DNA of 49,764 bases. Source: Nitrospirota bacterium (GTDB lineage Bacteria > Nitrospirota > Nitrospiria > Nitrospirales > UBA8639). This document shows, piece after piece, positions 34,795-42,029 of the stretch; positions within the stretch are counted from its first letter, which is position 1, and each line of letters begins with the position of its first letter. The DNA lies in assembly GCA_029864405.1 (NCBI GenBank), contig JAOTTP010000013.1:1-49764 (forward strand), given 5' to 3'. The notes under the pieces were generated by a model. That model ran no database searches. It was not told the DNA's origin and saw nothing but the letters and a program-made list of their open reading frames with translations. The position numbers and the translations under genes are program-made.

Positions 34795-34824
34795 ATATTC
34801 CTCCAGAAAAAAAACCGAATTGAA

Positions 34825-34854
34825 TTTTTACCACAGTTTCATGAAAGTGGTCAA
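34825..34854 (-). promoter_or_regulatory. Candidate promoter of rpsT
   Basis: On the minus strand TTGACC (34849-34854) and TAAAAA (34825-34830) are 18 bp apart and 30 bp before the rpsT ATG, followed by an A/T-rich leader. Plausible but weak -10 box. Confidence 0.4.
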
Positions 34855-35027
34855 TTAAAAGCGTCTGAAATTTTGTTGGTGCTCAAGAAGCCTCATGCGC
34901 CATGAGATATGATTTTCTCCCGAGTGAGGTCAATCATGATTCGGTGGTCGCCAACGGTATTTGGCTTGCGACCCCTACGGGCCTCTGATAAGATTGCCCT
35001 CTTCTCCGCTCGATACTTCCATGTGAT

Positions 35028-35105
35028 GGTGGGTGTAGCTCAGTTGGTTAGAGCGCCGGATTGTGGATCCGGAGGTCGCGGGTTCGAAACCCGTCACTCA
35101 CCCCA
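35028..35105 (+). tRNA. tRNA-His (anticodon GUG), CCA encoded
   Basis: Acceptor GTGGGTG pairs with CACTCAC (one G-T). The anticodon stem CCGGA/TCCGG encloses TTGTGGA with anticodon GTG, and the T arm has GGTTCGAAACC. The extra G at 35028 opposite discriminator C35102 is the His-specific G-1:C73 pair. CCA is at 35103-35105. Confidence 0.97.
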
Positions 35106-35129
35106 TTTTCCTTTTCTTCGTTCTTCCGC

Positions 35130-35790
35130 AAAACGCCAATAAATTGAAAGACTATTAGGAAGGCATGGAGAGCTCTCCCTGTGCTGTCGATACGCCATGT
35201 GAATCTGTCGCGACTGCTCGCCGTGAGGATGAAACAAGACAGGTAAACGCGGCCGCTGCGCCTGCGTCTGCCGAGGAGGACTGTCTCGAAGCACCCGATT
35301 GGGCTGATGCTGCGCAACAAACTCATCGGAACCCAGATAGATCTGGCCCGTGAGCTAGCCCCAGGGTGGCGGTTCGCCACGACTCCCGGCCACGAAGGCT
35401 CACGGGCACTCCTCTGCAGGCCTCTCTCGCTTGTCAAAGTCCCCGAGAATCCAGTCCATTTTCAGATAAGCGGGAGCACGAGTCTCCCCCACCGTCGCAC
35501 GAGAGTTGTTACACGCCCACTGTCGGGGATGCGGCACTATCGTCGCCTCGACGGGATTGAGGACCAGGTAGCGTCCGAGTTCGAGCAGGTGTGCATTTTT
35601 CTCCACCAGAATTGACGTGAACCGTCCTTGAAATAGATGCCCGCCTTGCTGATATCGGCGATGGTATCCCCTGACCATTTAGCTGCCGCATACCCAAAGA
35701 CAGATTCGGTTGTGGTGTTTCAATGAGGAGATGATTGTGATTGTTTATAAGGCAGTAGGTGTGACAGCGTCATCCCTAGCGATCGATCAC
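35130..35790 (-). pseudogene. REP-associated tyrosine transposase (RAYT, IS200-like), decayed
   Basis: On the minus strand, conceptual translation across frames gives family pieces in order: CLINNHNHLLIETPQPNLSL and GMRQLNGQGIP in one frame (about 35600-35760), then GHLFQGRFTSILVEKNAHL and LLELGRYLVLNPVEAT in another (35400-35678), then GQIYLGSDEFVAQHQPN and PRQTQAQRPRL further on. The first frameshift lies near 35680 and at least one more follows; the N-terminal His-containing part and the C-terminal helix are missing or broken. It is therefore not functional. The 3' limit abuts tRNA-His within about 25 bp. RAYTs mobilise or maintain REP repeats, and repeats are abundant in this window. Confidence 0.8.
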
Positions 35791-35966
35791 ATGGCCGAGC
35801 AATGGGCCGCGGGCACTCATATGCTGAGGAAATGGAAAAATTTTTGAAATATTCAACAGCCTCATGACTATAGCTTGGTGAATTTAGTTCAGCGTTTAAT
35901 TTTCGTGAAGTTGACAATGTCGGGGCTTTGAGTTTTTGACCATACGATGGGAGTTATGTTGACTGC

Positions 35967-35985
35967 TGTGCATGAACAGTGCACA
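35967..35985 (+). promoter_or_regulatory. Candidate HigA operator upstream of the toxin-antitoxin genes
   Basis: TGTGCA (35967-35972) and TGCACA (35980-35985) form a perfect inverted repeat with a 7-bp spacer, ending 9 bp before the toxin ATG, with TTGACT just upstream (35959-35964) and TATAAA just downstream (35987-35992). This placement suits autorepression by the antitoxin. Confidence 0.5.
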
Positions 35986-35994
35986 CTATAAAGA

Positions 35995-36273
35995 ATGATT
36001 GTCAGTATTAAGCATCGGGGCCTGAAACAATGGTTTTATAAAGAAAACCCATCGGGCTTAACCCCGCATCTGGTGCCGATCATTGACGATATCCTGGCGC
36101 GGTTGAATGTGGCCGCGGATGTGAAGGCCATGAGCCTTCCGGGATGGAACCTGCATCCGTTAAAAGGGGAGTTGAAAGGGTTTTGGAGTATTAAGGTCAC
36201 AGGAAACTGCCGCATTATTTTTCGTTTTGAAGGCGGCAACGTCTTGGATGTGAATTTGGTTGATTACCACTAG
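35995..36273 (+). CDS. higB: HigB/RelE-type toxin
   Basis: The 92-residue protein matches the HigB/GraT branch of RelE toxins, ribosome-dependent mRNA endonucleases. Matching segments are IKHRGLKQWFYKENPSGL, LNVAADVKAMSLPGWNLHPL and the C-terminal core FWSIKVTGNCRIIFRFEGG with DVNLVDYH, whose conserved Arg, Arg and final His are typical. It precedes the antitoxin gene, the reversed order characteristic of HigBA. The spacing to higA is 13 bp. Confidence 0.92.
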   Translation: MIVSIKHRGLKQWFYKENPSGLTPHLVPIIDDILARLNVAADVKAMSLPGWNLHPLKGELKGFWSIKVTGNCRIIFRFEGGNVLDVNLVDYH

Positions 36274-36286
36274 AAAGGAGTATGTT

Positions 36287-36586
36287 ATGGGACTGCATAA
36301 TCCACCTCATCCGGGTCGCTCGATCAGGAGGGACTGTCTTGAAGCCCTTGGATTGACGGTTACGGATGGAGCCAAAATATTGGGGATTACCCGGCATATG
36401 CTGTCGAGAATTATAAATGGGCAGGCCGGCGTTTCACCGGAGATGGCCGTGCGGTTGGAAAAAGCTTTTGGCGGAACAGCGCAAAGCTGGTTAGCACTTC
36501 AGCAAGCGTATGAACTTGCAAAGGTAGCACGGGGAAAAATCAAAGTTCGTTCGGTGTCTTCGGTCCGGGAAGAAGCAAGGGTTTAG
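36287..36586 (+). CDS. higA: HigA-type antitoxin (HTH XRE)
   Basis: The 99-residue product starts MGLHNPPHPGRSIRRDCLEA, the usual HigA N-terminus. A helix-turn-helix follows (LTVTDGAKILGITRHMLSRI, then INGQAGVSPEMAVRLEKAFG) and AQSWLALQQAYELAKV ends the family core. The tail is basic. AAAGGAG 7 nt before ATG 36287 defines the start; the frame is open from 36260 but overlaps the toxin. It should bind its own promoter and neutralise HigB. Confidence 0.93.
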   Translation: MGLHNPPHPGRSIRRDCLEALGLTVTDGAKILGITRHMLSRIINGQAGVSPEMAVRLEKAFGGTAQSWLALQQAYELAKVARGKIKVRSVSSVREEARV

Positions 36587-36941
36587 GGAATTCCGTTTTG
36601 TGGTGGTCTAATGAGATCCAAAGTAGGGGAAAATGGAAGATGTGCCCTGCCTTCGGGGCCTCCCAAGTTATAGACATTCCAAATATTTTCCAAAGCATAA
36701 TTATCAAGATGAGCACCCTCCTTGCTGGCCAAACGTTCAAGAATTGAGAACCACGTAGCGGTAGCGTTCGAGCAGGTGCGCCTCTTTCTCCACCAGCATT
36801 AATCTGAACAGCCCTTGAAACGACTCAGAGGCTATAAATGATTTCCTTTTTTTTGAAGAAGGAATTTGAAATGCGCGCGTGCCAATCCATGATGCTAGGT
36901 AATGGTCCTACCGTTCTAAAAGCGAGGGCATGGCTGGATGT
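36587..36941. other. Intergenic region with RAYT fragment
   Basis: No complete gene is seen. It holds the RAYT fragment at 36743-36822 and otherwise anonymous sequence. Confidence 0.5.
36743..36822 (-). pseudogene. Second RAYT transposase fragment
   Basis: On the minus strand about 25 codons read FQGLFRLMLVEKEAHLLERY then RYVVLNS, matching the FQGRFTSILVEKNAHLLELG block of the RAYT remnant at 35.6 kb. The DNA is similar but not identical, so it is a separate decayed copy, not a local duplication. Confidence 0.65.
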
Positions 36942-37037
36942 TCACATCCAGCCACTGCCCGCAACGATTGCCGTGAGGTACACATAACTGGCCGTGATGC
37001 CAAGGCTTACAGTCAACGCCAAAATAAATGTGTTCAT
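36942..37037 (-). CDS. Very small membrane protein (31 residues)
   Basis: The product reads MNTFILALTVSLGITASYVY and LTAIVAGSGWM, one transmembrane helix with nothing more. AAAGGAGTG sits 5-6 nt before ATG 37037. A perfect hairpin GGCTGGATG-TTCA-CATCCAGCC (36933-36954) overlaps the stop and could end the transcript. Function is unknown. Confidence 0.6.
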   Translation of the reverse strand: MNTFILALTVSLGITASYVYLTAIVAGSGWM

Positions 37038-37171
37038 CGATCACTCCTTTCTACTGGCTCTCATCCACCCTGGTATTCCTCAATCTTCCAGCGGTCCGAT
37101 GCCCACCACGTCGTTAATCCACCAGAGGGGGAGGTTCAAATCCTCAAACATTCCCAATTGATCAATTTTAC

Positions 37172-37285
37172 CTACGAGGTCTTAACCGGATCGGTAGAAG
37201 AAGGGTCCTGAGGACGTTTCCCCTTCAGCATCACGATCATGCCAATAATTCCCAAAATAATAGAGAGTATTCCGAATAGTTCCAT
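37172..37285 (-). CDS. Very small membrane protein (37 residues)
   Basis: The product reads MELFGILSIILGIIGMIVML then a polar tail of 17 residues (KGKRPQDPSSTDPVKTS). A strong AAGGAGGAG precedes ATG 37285 by about 4 nt. One membrane helix with a cytosolic tail is likely. It lies upstream of the 31-residue gene on the same strand, so the two may form a transcript. No function is known. Confidence 0.65.
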   Translation of the reverse strand: MELFGILSIILGIIGMIVMLKGKRPQDPSSTDPVKTS

Positions 37286-37600
37286 GGCCTCCTCCTTGGT
37301 CTAATTTTCACTGCAAAGGTAAACGTGTATTCACCCGAATTGGCTGTATTTCGTTTACATTCACATTATATCCGGTAGGAGAAAGGGGAGGGTAAGGCTT
37401 GTCTAAGATTTGGAAATTTAAGATTTAGAGATTTTCCAAGATGAGATGAGGGCGGTGAGGTGAACAGTGATGGTGCGCCCACGTCTACGACCATTCAGCT
37501 CACGCATGCCCAACGACCTGTGTACCCTATCGATCAAGACACCCGATAAACATCTCCCTTTGACTCTGGTATTGTCCTTCCTTGTCAAAGGAGTGATAAT
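37286..37600. other. Intergenic region between divergent small genes
   Basis: This region separates the minus-strand 37-residue gene from the plus-strand tandem secreted proteins. It is A/T-rich around 37400-37440 and probably holds divergent promoters, but I could not assign boxes with confidence. Confidence 0.4.
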
Positions 37601-37636
37601 ATGAGGCTTCTTCCAGTTTTCCTTAACCGGAACTGA
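37601..37636 (+). CDS. Possible 11-codon leader ORF
   Basis: ATG 37601 is preceded by AAAGGAG at 8 nt and encodes MRLLPVFLNRN, stopping at TGA 37634-37636, which overlaps the ATG of the next gene (TGATG). The downstream gene has no good ribosome binding site of its own, so the leader may bring ribosomes to it by coupling. Confidence 0.4.
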   Translation: MRLLPVFLNRN

Positions 37637-38013
37637 TGATGAAGCTTTTCTCTCCTCTTGCCATCCTCAGCCTTGCGGTAGTGTTTTCTACTCCGACGTT
37701 TGCCGAACCCTATTCTCCATCCTGTCAGATCGCGTTAGAAAGAATTGATACAGCCCGGAAAGCGCTCGTTCCATTCCGTCGTACCATGGAAATGGCAAGA
37801 GCCCATCAATCTGGCGCGTATGGTGAAGCGGAGGCCTGTGTTGTCGGGAGCCGTGTTGGTGGGGATACACCCGTCTATTGTTCTAAGTCGCAATGGCACA
37901 GCCCAAAACCCGACGCGTTCGCGTTGGCGGCCATAGACCAATACCGGCAGGAGAGACACACGTTTGAAGAATTGTTTCAACAGGCCAAGCAGATCTGTCT
38001 GCTTGAGCCATAA
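37636..38013 (+). CDS. Secreted Cys-containing protein, tandem paralog 1
   Basis: The 125-residue precursor has a clear signal peptide (MMKLFSPLAILSLAVVFSTP, then TFA|EP). The mature part begins EPYSPSCQIALERIDTARKA and ends FEELFQQAKQICLLEP. Four cysteines in the mature part probably form two disulfides. It is clearly related to the next gene across its whole length. Probably periplasmic; I know no family for it. Translation may depend on the short leader ORF upstream. Confidence 0.8.
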   Translation: MMKLFSPLAILSLAVVFSTPTFAEPYSPSCQIALERIDTARKALVPFRRTMEMARAHQSGAYGEAEACVVGSRVGGDTPVYCSKSQWHSPKPDAFALAAIDQYRQERHTFEELFQQAKQICLLEP

Positions 38014-38054
38014 CCACGCACGATGCTCGTGAACGTTCTATCGGGAATCAATCT

Positions 38055-38438
38055 GTGATGATCAAATTCTTGTATGGGATAGGTCTCCCTCTCCTGCTTC
38101 TCCTCGCCTGGACGTGTCCTGCTGCCAGCGAACCGTATGCTCCCTCCTGTGGCCTCGCCGTAGAAAAAGTGATCAAGGCTCGAAGAAATCTGCTCCCCTA
38201 TCAACGAGCGTTACAATTAGCCCTGAACCGGGAGCGTTTAGCCTATGCTGACTTAGCGGTGTGTGCACGAGGCGGAATCTTTAGCGTAGGAAGAGCCGTA
38301 GCCTGCAACCAGGCCTCGTGGAAGGCCCCAACGCAAACGAAGGAAGTCATTGAAGCTGAAGAGAACTATTTACAGGAAAGAATTGAATTTGAGAAGTCCT
38401 TTGAATACGCTGAGAACTCTTGCCTCTTGACCCCGTAA
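38055..38438 (+). CDS. Secreted Cys-containing protein, tandem paralog 2
   Basis: The 127-residue precursor has a signal peptide (about 1-25, ending PAAS|EP). The mature part EPYAPSCGLAVEKVIKARRN runs to FEKSFEYAENSCLLTP. Shared with paralog 1: the EPYxPSC start, the AR-x-x-L-x-P helix, a central Cys-x(n)-Cys region, and the Y-x-x-E-R/FE/CLL-x-P end. Four cysteines are again present. The 41-bp spacing indicates one transcript. The pair arose by tandem duplication and has diverged to moderate identity. Confidence 0.8.
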   Translation: MMIKFLYGIGLPLLLLLAWTCPAASEPYAPSCGLAVEKVIKARRNLLPYQRALQLALNRERLAYADLAVCARGGIFSVGRAVACNQASWKAPTQTKEVIEAEENYLQERIEFEKSFEYAENSCLLTP

Positions 38439-39095
38439 TTCCTCCCGGTTCTCCATGACCTTCATCAAGAAGGCGCTTGAATTAAAGGTCTCGAATATCG
38501 GAAGTGGGCGTTTGCCATTGACGCAAAAACATGAGCAAGGGTTTCCTTAGAATTCAAAACACAACCGACGAGCCTGAGGGCGAGTGGGGGGCTCATGTGT
38601 GTTTGCAAGACCTGACCCTTCTTGCAGGAAGCATCATGGGTCATTTCGCAAAAAAAAGTATTTCGAAGGTGTAACCCATGAAAGACTCTTCCCCTCGGCA
38701 TTCACGTTGGAATACCAATGCCTCGATTGGAAATAAATGAGGGGAGCGACTATCTACCCGCTCGGGTAAAGATGTCAAGCAGTCTCTCACCCGTTGCCGG
38801 GCAGGCCGAGAAAGTGGGTACGGTCTCGATTATCGCGGACGATGTCCTGGCGAGCATTTGCTCAGACTTGTGACATGGTAGACGGCTCCGGAGTATTCAA
38901 AAAGCAGCGGACGAGCCATGGGGCGAGAGTGTGGGGGGCCATGTGTGCTTGAAAGATCTGACTCATTTCAACTCACTGGAAAAGCAGGTTCTCGCGTTAT
39001 TGAAACAATAAATCAATAGTCATGCCTGACCCCATACCCGTGAATATCACTTCCAAACATTTTCTTCGGCTGAGGGAAGCCAAGGGAGTCTGAAG
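38439..39095. other. Intergenic region with direct repeat
   Basis: More than 650 bp without a believable gene. It contains two copies of a roughly 65-bp sequence (38551-38618 and 38893-38960), listed separately. Short frames here are not supported. Confidence 0.6.
38551..38960 (+). repeat. Pair of diverged direct repeats
   Basis: Copy 1 (38551-38618) and copy 2 (38893-38960) share ATTCAAAA, GACGAGCC, GGGCGAG, GTGGGGGGC, CATGTGTG and a GACCTGAC/GATCTGAC end in the same order. They lie about 340 bp apart. The intervening DNA is not repeated. They may be remnants of one decayed gene end or of mobile repeats. Confidence 0.55.
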
Positions 39096-40043
39096 ATGAA
39101 CCAAAACACACGAAAGAAACCTATGCGGCGCATACAGGCATTTTTTATAGGTGGGCTTTGTGCCATTTTACTCTTCGGCCAATGGGGCTGTGCAACCCAA
39201 CCTTTTACTCTTCCAGCTGAAGTTCGTGCACAATTAGGCACGATTGGCTTGGTGTCGGCCCAGTATACTCCGGCGGTTGAATTCGAATTGCCCGCCAAGG
39301 GTTGGTTAGGCGGCGCGGCACGAGGAGGGGTAGGGGGAACGAAGTCCTTTATCGTTTTAGTCCCCACAGGCGGAACGCTGGCTGGCGTAGGTACCCTCAT
39401 GGCTATGGGAGCGCCTGAAGGTCTTTTGGTTGGCTTGGCAGGAGTAGGCCTTCTCCTTAAAGGGGCTGGGTATATGATTATTGGGCCGTTTTATGGGGCT
39501 GCGACGGCGGAGGCTCCTGCGACGGTGGAAGAAGCAGAGGCCCATCTCAAGGCCGCGCTGGCCTCCATGCGCATTCAGGAAAGCATGAGAGATCATGTGG
39601 TCCAGGCCGCTAGCGTGGCGAATGTGAACCTGAAGGCTTTAGACAAACAAGGCCCTGAAAGTTCCTCCGATCTCCTTACTTATTTCCCGTTAGACGATAC
39701 CGACATTGATAGTGTCCTTGAACTCCGAGTGACCCGCCTGTGGTTGAGTTCCAACGAATCGTTTTTTCATCCATTAACCAGGATGTTTGCTGATGAGGAC
39801 CAGTCTCCGCTTGACCCTTACCAAGATCTCCAGATTAACCCGCCCCTGTCGTTGGGGATGGAAGTCCGCAGCCGACTGATTCGGACCGCCGACAAAGTCG
39901 TCCTCTACGATAACACCTGGAAGTATGAGGGGGAGCCTCACTTATTCGCCGAGTGGGCCGCTAATGACGCACAACTCTTTGCGGCGCATTTTGACCGTGC
40001 CTATGACGAACTAGCTATAGACCTATCCAGGAGTATGTTCTGA
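39096..40043 (+). CDS. Lipoprotein of unknown function
   Basis: The 315-residue protein has a basic N-terminus and a signal segment FIGGLCAILLFGQWGCATQP, where the Cys at about 32 fits a loose lipobox. After a Gly-rich region with a hydrophobic stretch at about 100-130 (GGTLAGVGTLMAMGAPEGLL, then VGLAGVGLLLKGAGYMIIG), which may be a membrane hairpin, the C-terminal half is soluble and mixed alpha/beta. I do not recognise the family. Upstream AAGG is weak (ATG 39096 vs ATG 39123). It is followed 28 bp later by a truncated nuclease gene. Confidence 0.7.
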   Translation: MNQNTRKKPMRRIQAFFIGGLCAILLFGQWGCATQPFTLPAEVRAQLGTIGLVSAQYTPAVEFELPAKGWLGGAARGGVGGTKSFIVLVPTGGTLAGVGTLMAMGAPEGLLVGLAGVGLLLKGAGYMIIGPFYGAATAEAPATVEEAEAHLKAALASMRIQESMRDHVVQAASVANVNLKALDKQGPESSSDLLTYFPLDDTDIDSVLELRVTRLWLSSNESFFHPLTRMFADEDQSPLDPYQDLQINPPLSLGMEVRSRLIRTADKVVLYDNTWKYEGEPHLFAEWAANDAQLFAAHFDRAYDELAIDLSRSMF

Positions 40044-40071
40044 CAGGATTCATGTCTTTCTATAGGGATTT

Positions 40072-40398
40072 ATGAAGAAACTAGGCTTCCTAGTGTGTTT
40101 TGGTTTTGTCTTGTTCTGGCTGTCTAATTTAGCAAACGCCGCCGACTTCCAGGGCAAAGTTATTCACATTGCCGATGGCGATACCATCACCGTTCTGAAT
40201 GACAGCAAACGGCAAATCAAGATACGCCTCAATGGCATTGATTGTCCTGAAAAGGCTCAAGCCTATGGGAATAAGGCCAAAGAATTTACGAAGGACCTTG
40301 TCGCGTTGCAGATGGTCACGATCCAATCCCATGGTCAAGACAAATATAGCCGTACGATTGGAGATGTGTTTGTGTTTGGGGTCAGGCATGAGTATTGA
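40072..40398 (+). pseudogene. Truncated secreted staphylococcal-type nuclease (SNase)
   Basis: The 108-residue product has a signal peptide (ending ANA|AD) and the N-terminal two thirds of an SNase domain: IADGDTITV, IRLNGIDCPEKAQAYG and the active-site block DKYSRTIGDVFV. The catalytic Arg, Glu and Arg positions (in RLNGIDCPE and DKYSR) are kept. The sequence then stops at VRHEY, whereas the family continues another 40-50 residues (the usual LNxxLVxxGxAWxY region). No continuation is seen in other frames, so the end was lost by deletion or insertion. It may be inactive. Confidence 0.75.
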
Positions 40399-40950
40399 TT
40401 TATATTTATAAAAGCGGTTCTTTGTAGGTTCCGGCTATAGCTCGAGACCTCCGAGTGAGGGGTCACATTTCGGGGTCAGGCCTTGCAACCATAACATTCA
40501 TCGATTCCCCCTGCTTCAAACGGCGATCCACTGTCGCCTCACGTCATGGATTTCGCAATAACTATGAGAGGACCGCTCGTCCATATTCGGTACGTGGGCT
40601 TAAAATGGTATGATCAACTGAGCTGACCGCGAAGGAATTGGGAATACGATGAGCCGAATCAATATTTCGGAATTTGTCGGGCACCAGCCATCGGGGTTGC
40701 TTCTCCCCACCAGCCGACCACAGGTTTGGTTGTAACATGGCCGACTAATAACCAGTAGTTTGATTTGGTTGAAGAATGAAGGGTCGATTGTTATTGTATC
40801 TTGTAAACCATTTGACTTGCGCGACACCTGTATGGATCGGTCAATTGATTGCAGAATAATCAGCACTACCGATGCTCCGTCTCCCTAATGAAGAAGGAAA
40901 AGAATAGCGTGCAATCTGAGTCGTCTCGTGCAAGGCGCTAGGGAGGACAA
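40399..40950. other. Intergenic region
   Basis: About 550 bp without a supported gene. CGGGGTCAGGCCTTGCAA lies at 40471-40488, matching the tag at 19911. Otherwise I see nothing. Confidence 0.5.
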
Positions 40951-41310
40951 ATGAAAGGTCTTATACCACTCGCCGCGTTCATACTCCTTGCCGGATGTGC
41001 AACCCTCAATGAGCAAGGCTACGGCTTTATTTTTCATTCCAGTGATTTCGGCAATCCGTGTACACAGAATCAAGGGAATATCCCACGGGTATACGATAAC
41101 GGGTCTAGTAATCCCATCGACGTTAGCGTGAAAGTCATTAATACCGGCAACGTAAATCTCTTCATCGATGGTACCGGCTTTGTTATCCCACCCACCGGCC
41201 CCCAAGACCGACCGCGTGCCATGCGCCGTACCCTTCAGCCAGGCGAATCATTTGGTATCAAGGCTCAAGGAGCTGATTGCGGGTGGATTGCAATAGTACA
41301 TCCGCATTAA
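40951..41310 (+). CDS. Small lipoprotein of unknown function
   Basis: The 119-residue protein starts MKGLIPLAAFILLAGCATLN, with a textbook lipobox LAGC (Cys16). The mature part is beta-rich, with Cys pairs at GNPCTQNQG and GADCGWIAI and a central IDVSVKVINTGNVNLFIDGT. GGAGG precedes the ATG at about 7 nt. No family recognised. It stands alone. Confidence 0.8.
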   Translation: MKGLIPLAAFILLAGCATLNEQGYGFIFHSSDFGNPCTQNQGNIPRVYDNGSSNPIDVSVKVINTGNVNLFIDGTGFVIPPTGPQDRPRAMRRTLQPGESFGIKAQGADCGWIAIVHPH

Positions 41311-41626
41311 CGGTAATATTGGAATTGTTAACCTAGCAGCTTGCGAAGGAAATGTGGCGTATTCACAGAGTCGGTATTTCATCCTGTCAGCGCTGAAATG
41401 CCTGAGACCGCGAAAAACAGGAATTATCCCATGGAACAAATGTAGCTGCTCGTTTGGGTATCCAACACACCAGTCCGTCAAACCCCCAGAACCTTGACAG
41501 AACCGTGCCGCGTGTGAGGCTACACTATATCCGGGAAATCTCCGGAGTGGCGGGTGATGCTCGACCTATTCTTTCATCCTGTCGAAAAGCAGACTGTACA
41601 GCATGACAACAGGCCGGGAAAAATTG
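41311..41626. other. Intergenic region before element A
   Basis: No gene is visible. TTGACA at 41494-41499 might be a -35 box but I found no well-spaced -10. Confidence 0.4.
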
Positions 41627-42029
41627 GATCATTCAGAATGTATGGTTCTGGCCTTACAGCTTGACGATGTGTGTCGGGAATCCATCTTGTGGGTTGCCAG
41701 TGAAAAAATCGCTGGCAGGTGACCGCCCTGCACGTGTGGACCCAATTCTCGTGTTCACGTGATTTTCTGTGTTGCCGGGTTTCGCCCCGGCAGGCGAGGT
41801 CCTTTTGTTTTGGCAAAAGGACCCAAAACCAGCGACGCCCCGTCCGGTCTCATTAAGATGGGGCGGACGCAAGCCTTAGGAGGGCGGCCTAACTCGCTGG
41901 GCTCAAACAAAGTCCGCCGGTTCATCAGAGCGTCCGACCCAAGGACCGGACGGCAGGCGTCGGAGCAGGGGAGACAAATCTTTCAGAGACACACATGAAA
42001 GAGCCAGGACCCCTATATTCTGTATGATC
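41627..42029 (+). mobile_element. MITE-like element, copy A, ending over the start codon of the binding-protein gene
   Basis: GATCATTCAGAATGTA (41627-41642) and TATATTCTGTATGATC (42014-42029) are inverted repeats with 14 of 16 positions matching. Between them is the structured core (GCCGGGTTTCGCCCCGGC, GTCCTTTTG-TTTTGG-CAAAAGGAC) and a GC-rich tail. No transposase is encoded. The right arm includes the ATG at 42024. Element B at 44218-44619 has the same layout and length. Confidence 0.75.

Noticed and set aside
35720-35917. A 65-codon minus-strand frame upstream of the RAYT remnant
   Set aside because: It partly covers the remnant in the wrong frame and has no start signals or family match.
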